Positions 8,877 through 18,078 of a stretch of DNA of 64,000 bases are shown here, one piece after another. This stretch comes from JALONH01 sp046329235 (GTDB taxonomy: Bacteria; Bacteroidota; Bacteroidia; Cytophagales; Cytophagaceae), in the NCBI GenBank assembly GCA_046329235.1, contig JAXLVA010000001.1, positions 1,860,001-1,924,000 of the forward strand, written 5' to 3'. The translations under genes were made by a program, and so were the position numbers. A model generated the notes under the pieces. It had not been told where the DNA came from, searched no databases, and saw only the letters and a list, made by a program, of their open reading frames with translations. Numbering within the stretch: the stretch's first letter is position 1; the number at the start of each line of letters is the position of its first letter.

Positions 8877-8901
8877 AAAGGAGTCTTCATGACTCCTTTT
8901 T
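8877..8901 (+). terminator. Terminator after rocD
   Basis: Stem AAAGGAGTC (8877-8885), loop TTCAT, GACTCCTTT (8891-8899), followed by T residues. It lies 8 bases beyond the rocD stop and 18 bases before the hemB start, so hemB needs read-through or a promoter inside rocD or the hairpin. Confidence 0.8.
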
Positions 8902-8918
8902 AATTTAACCATCCATTC

Positions 8919-9884
8919 ATGAGACGTCCTAGAAGGAATAGAAAAAGTGCCGCTATCCGCAATATGGTTAGAGAGCATGAAGTTCAAGTATCCGATTTAA
9001 TGTTCCCTTTATTTTTAACAGAAGGGAAAAAAGTAAAACATGAGATCTCCTCTATGCCCGGAATCTTCCGCTTGTCAGAAGATTTATTGATTAAAGAAAT
9101 TGATCAATGCTTATCCTTAGGTTTAGAAAGCTTTGTACTCTTCCCTCACATTGCTGATAAATTAAAAGATAAATACGCTACCATCTCGTATCAAGAAAAT
9201 ATCTATCTGAAAGCCCTCGAGAAAATCAAATCTAAATTTGGCGACTCTGTTTGTATCATGACAGACGTAGCGATGGACCCCTACTCTACCGATGGACATG
9301 ACGGTATTGTAGAAAATGGTAAAATTTTAAATGACGAAACCTTATTGGTTTTAGGCAAAATGGCATTAGCACAAGCGCAAGCAGGTGCAGATATCATTGG
9401 ACCATCAGACATGATGGATGGACGTGTAGGTTACATTCGCGATGTGTTAGATCAAGAAGATTTCTATGATGTTTCTATTATGTCTTACACGGCTAAATAC
9501 GCAAGTGCATTCTACGGACCATTCCGTGATGCCTTAGATTCTGCACCCAAAGCAGGTGATAAAAAGACGTATCAAATGGATCCTGGAAATGTTACAGAAG
9601 CTTTAGTAGAAGCAGAATTAGACTTTTCTGAAGGTGCGGATTTTATGATGGTAAAACCGGCACTAGCTTATCTAGATGTTATTAAAACACTTTACGATCA
9701 GTTTGACATTCCTATTGCTGCCTATAACGTGAGTGGTGAATATGCCATGGTAAAAGCTGCCGCAAAAAACAAATGGTTAGACAATGATAAAGTACGCGAT
9801 GAAATGTTATTAAGCATGAAACGCGCAGGTGCTAAAGTAATCTTAACTTATTTCGCTAAAGAATATGCATTGAGTAAAAAATAA
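8919..9884 (+). CDS. hemB: Delta-aminolevulinic acid dehydratase (porphobilinogen synthase)
   Basis: 321 residues, the full HemB length. It condenses two 5-aminolevulinate molecules to porphobilinogen, the second step of tetrapyrrole synthesis. The Schiff-base lysines lie in SYTAKYASAFYGPFRDA and MMVKPALAYLD. The metal region reads DVAMDPYSTDGHDG: the Cys residues of zinc-type enzymes are replaced by Ala and Asp, as in magnesium-dependent HemB proteins. It lies directly before a di-heme cytochrome gene, so heme supply and use are neighbours, though an operon is not proven. Confidence 0.95.
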   Translation: MRRPRRNRKSAAIRNMVREHEVQVSDLMFPLFLTEGKKVKHEISSMPGIFRLSEDLLIKEIDQCLSLGLESFVLFPHIADKLKDKYATISYQENIYLKALEKIKSKFGDSVCIMTDVAMDPYSTDGHDGIVENGKILNDETLLVLGKMALAQAQAGADIIGPSDMMDGRVGYIRDVLDQEDFYDVSIMSYTAKYASAFYGPFRDALDSAPKAGDKKTYQMDPGNVTEALVEAELDFSEGADFMMVKPALAYLDVIKTLYDQFDIPIAAYNVSGEYAMVKAAAKNKWLDNDKVRDEMLLSMKRAGAKVILTYFAKEYALSKK

Positions 9885-9939
9885 AAACTGACCCCGACCC
9901 TTTTATCTCTTTATTATATCGACTTAATCTTTTGATGCT

Positions 9940-10905
9940 ATGAAAAAATATTTTCTTACTTTATTCCTTTTAGTATCTTTTATTGCTGTTGCCGGACTTA
10001 GCTACATTGAATTAGTACTTCCGGATTTAGGACCAATACCTGAAGTTCGTGTACTTGGCACAACGGATCAAGTAGAGCGTGGCAAATATTTAGCAAACCA
10101 TGTTACGGTATGTATGGATTGCCATTCCAACCGTGATTGGTCTTTATTTGCAGGCCCATTAGTAGTTGGTACAGAAGGTATAGGGGGTGAATTATTTTCT
10201 AGAGACTTTGGATTTCCCGGTAACTTTTATTCTAAAAATATCACACCTGCTGCATTAAAAGATTGGACAGACGGTGAGCTTTATAGAGCCATCACTATGG
10301 GTGTAACTAAATCAGGTGAAGCCATCTTCCCTGTCATGCCACATAAACGATATGGGCTTATGCATGATGATGACATACACGCAATCATTGCCTATGTACG
10401 TACACTAAAGCCTCAAACTTCTGAAATTCCGGAAAGGGAAATCGACTTTCCTATGAATTTTATCATCAATACCATACCTGAACTTAATGCCCCGGCTAAA
10501 GTTATTCCTGCAAAAAATACAGTTGAGTATGGTCAATATTTATTTAATGCAGCTGCTTGTGGTGACTGTCATACAAAACAAGAACAAGGTCAGCCAATCG
10601 AAGGCATGGAATATGCCGGTGGATTCGAATTCAAAATTGGCAATACTGCTATTGTACGTTCAGCCAATATAACACCGGACAAAGAAACAGGGATAGGTCA
10701 TTGGACAAAAGAACAATTTATCGAACGCTTTAAAGTATATGCAGACTCTGCCTATCAAGCCAAAAAGATTGAACCTAATCAATTCAATACTGTTATGCCT
10801 TGGACTATGTATAGCGGTATTAGTAAAGAAGATTTAGGCGTGATGTATGATTATATCATGACATTGAAACCTATTAAAAACAATGTAGTACGTTTTGAAA
10901 ATTAA
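9940..10905 (+). CDS. Exported di-heme c-type cytochrome
   Basis: 321 residues. An N-terminal signal/anchor helix (YFLTLFLLVSFIAVAGLSYI) is followed by two class I cytochrome c domains. Heme sites are CMDCH near residue 59 and CGDCH near residue 207. Candidate axial Met residues lie in FPVMPHKRYG and NTVMPWTMY. Each half also shows the SxNITP motif (YSKNITPA, RSANITPD) seen in the cytochrome subunits of periplasmic dehydrogenases. It probably passes electrons from a periplasmic dehydrogenase or to a terminal oxidase, but no partner enzyme is adjacent. Confidence 0.85.
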   Translation: MKKYFLTLFLLVSFIAVAGLSYIELVLPDLGPIPEVRVLGTTDQVERGKYLANHVTVCMDCHSNRDWSLFAGPLVVGTEGIGGELFSRDFGFPGNFYSKNITPAALKDWTDGELYRAITMGVTKSGEAIFPVMPHKRYGLMHDDDIHAIIAYVRTLKPQTSEIPEREIDFPMNFIINTIPELNAPAKVIPAKNTVEYGQYLFNAAACGDCHTKQEQGQPIEGMEYAGGFEFKIGNTAIVRSANITPDKETGIGHWTKEQFIERFKVYADSAYQAKKIEPNQFNTVMPWTMYSGISKEDLGVMYDYIMTLKPIKNNVVRFEN

Positions 10906-10923
10906 ACTTCAACAACTAACAAT

Positions 10924-10958
10924 AAAAAAGCCTGCTATAAAATCTAGCAGGCTTTTTT
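10924..10958. terminator. Bidirectional terminator between the cytochrome gene and the RND operon
   Basis: Stem AAAAAAGCCTGCTA (10924-10937), 7-base loop, TAGCAGGCTTTTTT (10945-10958). It has a T-run on both strands and lies between convergent genes. Confidence 0.9.
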
Positions 10959-10978
10959 ATTGTTAACTAAGTATGGAT

Positions 10979-12124
10979 TTAATTAGCTTCTACTTTTTTT
11001 CGTTCAGCATTGATTAAATAAACATTTTCATTCACAACAGAAGAACCTTCGATTATACCTTCTCCGGTTTTAATCTCAACCAATTTTCCATCGGAGTCAC
11101 CAAGTAATACTTTTACTTTTTTAAACTGATAAGATTCATTGGAACCGGCTTCCGCTAAAAACACATAAAATAATTCTCCTTCTTGTAATAGGGCGCTTTG
11201 AGGCACGGCTATCACAGGTTGTTTACTTGCTTTACCTTCAATGCGTACCTTGACACCCATTTCAGGTAATACGTTCACATCTTTAGGAGGAGTAAAACTT
11301 ACGTGCACTGGAACAGCTTTAGCAGCAGGATCAATTGCCTTTAGTATATAAGTGATATTACCTGTCACCTTAGGAGCATTTTGGTTTAAAAACTCAATTG
11401 TAACTGGCTGACCTTCGCTAATCAAATCAATATCCTTTTCATAGATATCAATATCAGCATATAACTTATCTAAGTTGTAAACCTCAACTAATTCAGTAGT
11501 TGGATCCACGAACATCCCAATAGTACTCTTGATTTTAAAAACAGATCCGGATATAGGAGATACTAAAGTAATGGTGTTTTTTACATTTGCTTTAGATCGG
11601 TCATTATAGTCGTCTAAATTAACACCCAATAGTTTTAATTTCTCTCCAATACTCTCCACTGTATTTAATGCACTAAAATATTTAGACTCGACAGCTTGAT
11701 ATTCAGCTAAAGCACCAATGTTTTCTTGTCTTAATTTACGCTGACGTTCATATTCTAATGTCATTAACTGAGCGTCATTTTTAGCAGATAAATAATTTTG
11801 CTGTAGCTCAATAAACTCCATACTACTGATACGAAGAAGTGGCTGACCTTTGGCTACATGCGCACCTTCACGCACTAGAATTTCAGAAATTTTACCTCGA
11901 ATGTTCGTACTGACAATCGCTACACTATTCGGCGCCATAGATACCTTACCCGTAGTTACAACAATAGGTTGAATTCGTGTTTTCAATACAGGCGATAAAC
12001 CAATATTCATCACTGACATTTGTTTTTTATTCAGTGAAAATGACTTTGTAGTAGTTTCTGTCTTAATTTCTTCTGAACAAGAATATAGCAAAGAAGAGAT
12101 TATTAATATATATAAGTATTTCAT
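10979..12124 (-). CDS. Periplasmic adaptor lipoprotein of a metal RND efflux system (CzcB/CusB type)
   Basis: 381 residues. The lipoprotein signal ends YSC at Cys 16. A biotinyl-lipoyl half-motif (ISEILVREGAHVAKGQPLLRI) is followed by a predicted alpha-hairpin (residues about 105-160) and beta-barrel and membrane-proximal domains. It would bridge the inner-membrane pump encoded 4 bases upstream to an outer-membrane channel. No TolC/CzcC-type channel gene is present in this operon, so the channel must come from elsewhere. It is the last gene of the minus-strand operon. Confidence 0.9.
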   Translation of the reverse strand: MKYLYILIISSLLYSCSEEIKTETTTKSFSLNKKQMSVMNIGLSPVLKTRIQPIVVTTGKVSMAPNSVAIVSTNIRGKISEILVREGAHVAKGQPLLRISSMEFIELQQNYLSAKNDAQLMTLEYERQRKLRQENIGALAEYQAVESKYFSALNTVESIGEKLKLLGVNLDDYNDRSKANVKNTITLVSPISGSVFKIKSTIGMFVDPTTELVEVYNLDKLYADIDIYEKDIDLISEGQPVTIEFLNQNAPKVTGNITYILKAIDPAAKAVPVHVSFTPPKDVNVLPEMGVKVRIEGKASKQPVIAVPQSALLQEGELFYVFLAEAGSNESYQFKKVKVLLGDSDGKLVEIKTGEGIIEGSSVVNENVYLINAERKKVEAN

Positions 12125-12128
12125 AGTA

Positions 12129-15100
12129 TTAAGCTTCAGTATTTTTAGGAACTAGGAATAAGAGATATAATATTGGCAACACAATTAATGTGAGTACAGT
12201 TGCGACCACAAGTCCACCTATCACGACAGTTGCTAATGGTTTTTGTACTTCTGCACCTGATCCGGTTGCAATTGCCATAGGCATAAAACCTAAGGCCGCC
12301 ACCGCAGATGTCATCAATACAGGTCTGAACTTGTATTTCACTCCATCAATAACAATTTTGACAGGATCTGTTCCCGAATTTATGGTTTGTTTAAAATGAC
12401 CTATTAACATGATACCATTTAACACCGCGATACCAAACAAACAGATAAAACCAACTCCGGCAGAGATACTAAAGTTGATACCGGTAATATACAATGCAAA
12501 GATACCTCCGATAGCCGACATAGGAACAGCAGTAAATACAAGTGTACTTTCTCCCAATGTTCCAAAGGAGGCAAACAAGAGTGCAAAAATAACTAACAAG
12601 GCAATTGGAACTACAATCATTAAACGCTCTTTGGCCATACGTAAGTTTTCATATTGTCCGCCAGGCTCTAATACATATCCAAAAGGAAGACTTACTTCTT
12701 TTTTAATAATGGCATTGGCTTCTTTTACTAAACTCTCCATATCACGTCCGCGCACATTGGCACCTATCTGTAAACAACGTGTTTTGTTTACGTGACGAAT
12801 TTCGGCAGGACCTAAGTCCATTGTAATTTCTGCCAACTGTTTTAGAGGAATCAGGTTCCCTTTAAAGTCTTTGATTAATAAATTTTCTAACGTTTCAATT
12901 TTGTTACGTTCCAAAGTTTCTAATCGAACTACTAAATCATAACGACGATCTTCTTCGTAAATCGTTCCTGATTTTTTTCCGGCAAATGCTGTTTCAATCA
13001 CACTATTCACTTGATCAATGGTTATACCGTAAAGTGCTAAAGTTCTTCTGTTGTAATTGATCTGAATTTGAGGTAGACCATCCATCTGTTGCATTTGAAC
13101 ATCCTTAGCTCCATCTAATTGAGATAATATTCCCATTAACTGATTCCCTATTTGAATCATCTCTTTTAAATCGGAGCCATATAGTTTGTAAACTACATCC
13201 GTTTTAGAACCACTTAACAAATCATTGAAACGTGCTTCAATAGGCTGTTGCATAGATGGCATAGTTCCCGGAAAATAAGTCTCATAGATTTCGTTAATTT
13301 TCTCAATCAACTCTTCTTTGGTCTTTACCTTTTTCCATTCGCTCTTCGGTTTGGTAGCAATGATAATATCTGTTGACTCCATTGGTACCGGATCTACAGG
13401 AATTTCTGAAGTACCAATCTTTCCTACTACGTGCTCTATTTCATCCGGAAGTTCGGTCAATAAAGCTTTTTCAATTTTTAATGAAGTTTCAATACTTTGT
13501 GATAGAGATGTACCTACCGGTAATCTTGTTTCAATTTGAATATCTCCTTCATCTAATTTCGGTATAAACTCACCACCTATTCGAGTGAAGGTGTATCCGG
13601 CTACTAATAATAAGACTCCTAAGGCTACCACTACTCTAATCTTCATCGTTAAAGCTTTATCAAATACCGGAGTGAATATTTTATAATATAAGTAGTCGAC
13701 TAATCTATCTGAGAATCCACCTTCGTGATGAGGCTTACTCAAAACCCACGCACACATCATAGGCACATAGGTTAAAGAGAGAGTCAAAGCTCCAAAGATG
13801 GCGTAGCTTACTGTTAAGGCCATAGGTCTAAACATCTTGCCCTCTACACCGGATAAGAATAAAATAGGAGTGTAAACAATTAAGATGATAATGGTACCAA
13901 AGAATACCGACTGTTTAATATTCGCCATCTCATCGATGACCCATTTTTGTCTTTCCAGATAAGTAGACTTAGATGTCAGTCCTTTCATTTTAACTGCCAA
14001 TACCATAGCAATACCTTCTACGACAATAACAGAACCATCTACAATCAAACCAAAGTCAAGTGCTCCTAGACTCATTAAGTTCCCGATTACATCGGTACTC
14101 ACCATCATACCAAAGGTGAAGAGCATAGATAAAGGAATCACAGAGGCTGCAATTAAGCTGGCACGTAGATCACCTAAGAATAAAAACAGAACAACTAAAA
14201 CGACGATCGCACCTTCCATTAAGTTTTTGGATACTGTAGAGGTGGTACGCGAAACCAAGTTTTGACGATTGATGAATGTATTTAAGACGACACCTTCAGG
14301 TAACATTCCTTTTACTTGCTCCAATCGTTCTTCTAATGTTTCAATAACATTGGAAGCATTTTCTCCCATTTGTAGTAAAACTACAGCTCCTACTACTTCC
14401 CCATGACCATCCATAGTCATAGCTCCGTATCGAATACTACTTCCTAATTCTACATCTGCCACATCCTTTACAAGAACGGGAACGTTATCATTAATTTTAA
14501 TGACAATGTTTTGAATATCAGGAAGCGAAGTTGCCAAACCAATACCTCTAATAATATAGGAACGACGATCTTTTTCTATATAAGCACCACCTGTATTATT
14601 GTTACCATTTTCTAAAGCTTCAAAAAGCTCTGTAATGGTTACATTAAAAGCACGTAAACGTTCAGGATTAAGTTTAGCTTGGTATTCTTTTTTGTAACCC
14701 CCAAAACTACTGATATCCGCTACTCCCGGTGCACCTAGCAAGTTTTTACGTACTATCCAATCTTGAATAGAGCGTAACTCCATGAGTGAGTAAGAAGTAT
14801 CATTGGGATTTTCTGCTTGAATAACATATTGATATATTTCACCAATACCTGTTGTGATTGGGGCTAACTCCGGTTCGGCTCCGGCAGGTAAATCTTTTTT
14901 AACAGTACTCAATCTTTCAAATACTTGTTGACGTGCCCAGTATAAATCGGTAGCATCTTCAAACACCACCGTCACGGAAGATAATCCAAACTTCGATATC
15001 GATCTAATTTGAGTAAGACCTTTGATGTTCGACAATTGAATCTCTAACGGCGAAGTAATAAATCGTTCAATTTCAACCGGACCTAAATTAGGGGCTAGCG

Positions 15101-15251
15101 TAATTACGTTAACTTGCTTGTTAGTAATATCCGGAACAGCATCAATGGGTAGTTTAGTAAGGGAATATGTCCCCCAAAGAGCGAGTAGGCCTACCAAACC
15201 TAATACCACCCATTTATTCCTTACACTGAAGGAAATAAGTGCATCAATCAT
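12129..15251 (-). CDS. Heavy-metal efflux RND pump (CzcA/CusA family)
   Basis: 1040 residues, full length for the family, with about 12 membrane helices and two large periplasmic loops. The fourth helix carries DFGLIVDGSVIVVEG around residues 399-412, the Asp...Asp...Glu proton-relay pattern of heavy-metal RND pumps. It exports divalent or monovalent metal ions from the periplasm or cytoplasm in exchange for protons. Specificity for Co/Zn/Cd versus Cu/Ag cannot be decided by eye. It is co-transcribed with the adaptor gene 4 bases downstream and preceded by a small acidic exported protein. Confidence 0.93.
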   Translation of the reverse strand: MIDALISFSVRNKWVVLGLVGLLALWGTYSLTKLPIDAVPDITNKQVNVITLAPNLGPVEIERFITSPLEIQLSNIKGLTQIRSISKFGLSSVTVVFEDATDLYWARQQVFERLSTVKKDLPAGAEPELAPITTGIGEIYQYVIQAENPNDTSYSLMELRSIQDWIVRKNLLGAPGVADISSFGGYKKEYQAKLNPERLRAFNVTITELFEALENGNNNTGGAYIEKDRRSYIIRGIGLATSLPDIQNIVIKINDNVPVLVKDVADVELGSSIRYGAMTMDGHGEVVGAVVLLQMGENASNVIETLEERLEQVKGMLPEGVVLNTFINRQNLVSRTTSTVSKNLMEGAIVVLVVLFLFLGDLRASLIAASVIPLSMLFTFGMMVSTDVIGNLMSLGALDFGLIVDGSVIVVEGIAMVLAVKMKGLTSKSTYLERQKWVIDEMANIKQSVFFGTIIILIVYTPILFLSGVEGKMFRPMALTVSYAIFGALTLSLTYVPMMCAWVLSKPHHEGGFSDRLVDYLYYKIFTPVFDKALTMKIRVVVALGVLLLVAGYTFTRIGGEFIPKLDEGDIQIETRLPVGTSLSQSIETSLKIEKALLTELPDEIEHVVGKIGTSEIPVDPVPMESTDIIIATKPKSEWKKVKTKEELIEKINEIYETYFPGTMPSMQQPIEARFNDLLSGSKTDVVYKLYGSDLKEMIQIGNQLMGILSQLDGAKDVQMQQMDGLPQIQINYNRRTLALYGITIDQVNSVIETAFAGKKSGTIYEEDRRYDLVVRLETLERNKIETLENLLIKDFKGNLIPLKQLAEITMDLGPAEIRHVNKTRCLQIGANVRGRDMESLVKEANAIIKKEVSLPFGYVLEPGGQYENLRMAKERLMIVVPIALLVIFALLFASFGTLGESTLVFTAVPMSAIGGIFALYITGINFSISAGVGFICLFGIAVLNGIMLIGHFKQTINSGTDPVKIVIDGVKYKFRPVLMTSAVAALGFMPMAIATGSGAEVQKPLATVVIGGLVVATVLTLIVLPILYLLFLVPKNTEA

Positions 15252-15309
15252 GGAAATAAATTGTGTTGAACTAAATGTAAATTAAGCTGATGAAAAGATC
15301 TAGGTTAAT

Positions 15310-15717
15310 TTAAACTTGGTTAGGTGGTGGAGAGAGTATATTTAGATAAGGTGAGGGATAGAAAAAATGTACACCTAAAGATTGGTAATTAGGAGACGAA
15401 ACAATTTCATTACTATTAGTTGAATATTTTATATCCGAAGGAAGGGCAATGGAATAGTATAATTTTTCAAAAAAAGAACCGGCATCATCTTCGTCCGCTT
15501 CTTCCGGTATTAATCCTTTTTGATTGAAGCAATATTCAAGAATCCATTCTGAGATAGATTCCATCTCATTGATATGAATATTTTCCTCCAAACTATAATC
15601 CATATCAAGATTAGTTTTAATATCCGGAGGATTAATACAAAAATTTAGAACCAAGCCTAGAAGAATAAAGCTTACCCATTTTATGACTTTAGTATTTCTA
15701 AATTGATTCATCGACAC
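15310..15717 (-). CDS. Small acidic exported protein upstream of the metal pump
   Basis: 135 residues. A hydrophobic N-terminal segment (VSFILLGLVLNFC) could be an uncleaved anchor or a lipoprotein signal with Cys at about 27. The middle is acidic and reads ESISEWILEYCFNQKGLIPEEADEDD. From memory, small exported proteins with a similar acidic IPE-x-DEDD stretch often precede CzcA-type operons in Bacteroidota, so it may be a metal-binding accessory. The family has no role I can name. It lies 58 bases upstream of the pump gene and on the same strand. Confidence 0.6.
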   Translation of the reverse strand: MSMNQFRNTKVIKWVSFILLGLVLNFCINPPDIKTNLDMDYSLEENIHINEMESISEWILEYCFNQKGLIPEEADEDDAGSFFEKLYYSIALPSDIKYSTNSNEIVSSPNYQSLGVHFFYPSPYLNILSPPPNQV

Positions 15718-15736
15718 CGAATATACGAATGTTCAA

Positions 15737-16411
15737 TCATACTTTAACTCCACGAGTCATTTCTTTTTTATAAGGCGGTCCGGGCAAAGATTCTACTTTA
15801 AATCCTGCCGCTTTTAAAGTCCTTTTAAAAACACCTTGAGCACAATAAGTTACCAATTTACCTGAGGAGTGAAGGGTTTCGAATATCTTTTCAAAATTCT
15901 GAACCTCCCACATTTCCTGCTGTTTATTAGGTGCAAAAGCATCAAAATAACAGATGTCGTAGGTAGCTTTTTTTAGAACTGTATCCTCTACCTTTTGATT
16001 GGTTTTGATAAATGAAAAATACTCATTGATTTCATGTATATCTCCCCAGGAAACCTGGTGTAATCTTAAAAAGTCCGCTTTATCAGCATTTAAAAGTTCA
16101 GCATAATTCAATTGCTGAATTAATTCCAACGACAATGGATATGGCTCTAATGTATGATAATGTATTTTCTGTTGATGTTCTTTAGCCCACAACAAAGTAA
16201 GCAAGGTGTTTAAACCGGTTCCAAAACCAATTTCTATAACGCTAATTATTTCTTTGGATGGAATCTCAGCTAAACCTTTTTCTATATAAACATATTTAGA
16301 CTCATTCAAAGCCCCATGAGTAGAGTGATAAGTTTCATTCAACTTAGGATTATAAAGTGAATGAGACCCATCACTGGATAGTATTATTTTCAACTCATCA
16401 GTACTCGACAT
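15737..16411 (-). CDS. mnmD: tRNA 5-methylaminomethyl-2-thiouridine methyltransferase MnmD
   Basis: 224 residues, equal to the N-terminal methyltransferase half of E. coli MnmC, here as a free-standing enzyme. The SAM-binding motif is IEIGFGTGLNTLL. YFDAFAPNKQQEMW and TYCAQGVFKRTLKAAGF are family hallmarks, followed by LPGPPYKKEMTRG. It performs the last methylation of mnm5s2U at the wobble position of several tRNAs. No FAD oxidase half (MnmC-C) is fused or adjacent. The start codon directly abuts a heptamer tandem repeat. Confidence 0.9.
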   Translation of the reverse strand: MSSTDELKIILSSDGSHSLYNPKLNETYHSTHGALNESKYVYIEKGLAEIPSKEIISVIEIGFGTGLNTLLTLLWAKEHQQKIHYHTLEPYPLSLELIQQLNYAELLNADKADFLRLHQVSWGDIHEINEYFSFIKTNQKVEDTVLKKATYDICYFDAFAPNKQQEMWEVQNFEKIFETLHSSGKLVTYCAQGVFKRTLKAAGFKVESLPGPPYKKEMTRGVKV

Positions 16412-16457
16412 ACTAAATACTAAATACTAAATACTAAATACTAAATACTAAATACTA
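16411..16457. repeat. Heptanucleotide tandem repeat (TACTAAA) between cysQ and mnmD
   Basis: Six perfect copies of TACTAAA (16411-16452) plus a partial TACTA. It fills the whole gap from 1 base after the cysQ stop to the mnmD start codon, so it is the translation-initiation leader of mnmD. On the coding strand it reads as repeated AGTATTT. Confidence 0.97.
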
Positions 16458-16458
16458 T

Positions 16459-17235
16459 TTATATATTTCCTTTAACTAAAAATCCACTGTTTAATAAGTT
16501 TTCTTTATTATAAGGAAAAGAAGTACCATCCGGCATGGTCATTGTTCCACCGGCAGCTTCTACAATAGCTTGTCCAGCCGCTGTATCCCATTCCATCGTC
16601 GGACCATGACGATAATACAAGTCTGCACTACCATCAGCAACTAAACAAAATTTAATAGAACTACCAGAAGAGATCATTTCTTCGATACCATATTTTTCAA
16701 ACACGGCCTTCTCTTCCGGAGCACTATGTGATCTACTTCCTACAGCTATTCTATTATGGAATGGAGCCGTACGAACTTGAATGGTTTGTTTGGTTTCATT
16801 TTCAATTTTGTAAGCATATTTATCTTTAACACCTACATATAATTTATTTTGAACCGGAATAAAAATAATTCCAACAACAGGTTTTTTGTTGACCATCAAA
16901 GCTATATTAACCGTAAACTCACCGTTGCGTTTTATAAATTCTTTAGTACCATCCAACGGATCAACTAACCAGTAACATTCCCAATCCTTTCTATCGTTAT
17001 AGGATATATCTTTACCTTCTTCAGAGATCATAGGTATATCCGGAAAACTGCTTGATAAAATAGAAGCTATCACTTCGTGAGATTTTTTATCGGCTAATGT
17101 TAATGGTGAACGATCATCCTTAAATTCAACTAATTCTGTAAAATCAGGTCGAGCATACACCTCCATTATTTTCTTTCCTGCCTCTAAACTTGCCTGAATA
17201 GCAGCTGCTTCAATAGCTTCAATCGAATATTTCAT
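16459..17235 (-). CDS. cysQ: 3'(2'),5'-bisphosphate nucleotidase CysQ
   Basis: 258 residues of the inositol monophosphatase superfamily. Metal-binding motifs are SEEGKD (about 69), the DPLDGTKEF loop (about 91-99) and EWDTAAGQAI near residue 215, as in lithium-sensitive phosphatases. CysQ hydrolyses 3'-phosphoadenosine-5'-phosphate (PAP), or PAPS, to AMP or APS and so removes the toxic by-product of PAPS use. It is divergent from cysC-cysD-cysN across 226 bases, consistent with a joint sulfate-activation role. Confidence 0.92.
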   Translation of the reverse strand: MKYSIEAIEAAAIQASLEAGKKIMEVYARPDFTELVEFKDDRSPLTLADKKSHEVIASILSSSFPDIPMISEEGKDISYNDRKDWECYWLVDPLDGTKEFIKRNGEFTVNIALMVNKKPVVGIIFIPVQNKLYVGVKDKYAYKIENETKQTIQVRTAPFHNRIAVGSRSHSAPEEKAVFEKYGIEEMISSGSSIKFCLVADGSADLYYRHGPTMEWDTAAGQAIVEAAGGTMTMPDGTSFPYNKENLLNSGFLVKGNI

Positions 17236-17355
17236 AAAATAAATTTATGCTGGCAATTTAGTTAATTTACTAATAGTATTTGGTCAATATTTTTAACCAC
17301 CAAAATATGTATTGAAATCTTCAGCAGGAGCCAAATTCAAAGCATACTAATTCGA

Positions 17356-17377
17356 TAGAGTATAGGTTTACACTCTA
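17356..17377. promoter_or_regulatory. Inverted repeat in the cysQ/cysC divergent region
   Basis: TAGAGT (17356-17361) and ACTCTA (17372-17377) flank a 10-base spacer between the two divergent starts. It could be an operator for sulfate genes, but the arms are short and chance is possible in AT-rich DNA. Confidence 0.3.
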
Positions 17378-17430
17378 GTATAAACACTTAAATTTTAGCA
17401 CGATAAGTACCGTATTTACAAGGATTATCG

Positions 17431-17442
17431 TATTTTTGTACC
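17431..17442 (+). promoter_or_regulatory. Bacteroidota-type -7 promoter box of cysC-cysD-cysN
   Basis: TATTTTTG (17431-17438) fits TAnnTTTG and is followed by TACC. It ends 23 bases before the cysC ATG, giving a leader of about 15-20 bases. Confidence 0.65.
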
Positions 17443-17461
17443 TCCAAAATTTAAAGCCCGA

Positions 17462-18058
17462 ATGGCAGAACATATTTACCCAATATTTGACAAGACATTA
17501 CAACGCGCTGACAAAGAAGCACAGTTGAAACAAAAGGCTTTAGTGATATGGATGGTTGGACTTTCCGGCTCCGGTAAAAGTACATTAGCCAAAGCGTTAG
17601 AAGCAGAATTACACCAACGTGGTCATTTAACCATGTTATTAGACGGTGATAATTTAAGAACCGGTATTAATAACAATTTAGGATTTACTGAAGCAGATAG
17701 AACAGAAAATATTCGTCGTGCTGCAGAAGTTTCTAAATTATTTGCCTCTTGTGGTGTTATCACTATTTGTTCTTTAATCAGTCCTACGGAAGAAATTCGT
17801 TCGATGGCAAAAAACATCATTGGTGAAAAAGATTACTTTGAATTATTCATCCACTGCCCTATTGAAGTTTGTGAGCAACGCGACGTAAAAGGCCTATACA
17901 AAAAAGCCCGTGCAGGCGAAATCAAGAACTTCACCGGGATTGATTCTCCATTTGAAAATCCAACCTCTCCTTCCTTAGAAGTGAGAACGGATTTAAATTC
18001 CTTAGAAAACTGTTTACAACAAATTGTAGACAGCATTATACCTAAAATAACGTATTAA
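17462..18058 (+). CDS. cysC: Adenylylsulfate kinase
   Basis: 198 residues. The P-loop is GLSGSGKST (about 32-40). DGDNLRTGINNNLGF and ENIRRAAEVSKLF are APS-kinase motifs, and KGLYKKARAGEIKNFTGI is the C-terminal lid. It phosphorylates adenosine 5'-phosphosulfate at the 3' position to make PAPS. It is first in the plus-strand cysC-cysD-cysN operon and lies 20 bases before cysD. Confidence 0.95.
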   Translation: MAEHIYPIFDKTLQRADKEAQLKQKALVIWMVGLSGSGKSTLAKALEAELHQRGHLTMLLDGDNLRTGINNNLGFTEADRTENIRRAAEVSKLFASCGVITICSLISPTEEIRSMAKNIIGEKDYFELFIHCPIEVCEQRDVKGLYKKARAGEIKNFTGIDSPFENPTSPSLEVRTDLNSLENCLQQIVDSIIPKITY

Positions 18059-18078
18059 AATTTTATATAACGCAACCT

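Noticed and set aside
12409..12795. 128-residue plus-strand frame opposite the RND pump
   Set aside because: It is fully inside the pump gene on the other strand and shows no domain or start signal of its own.
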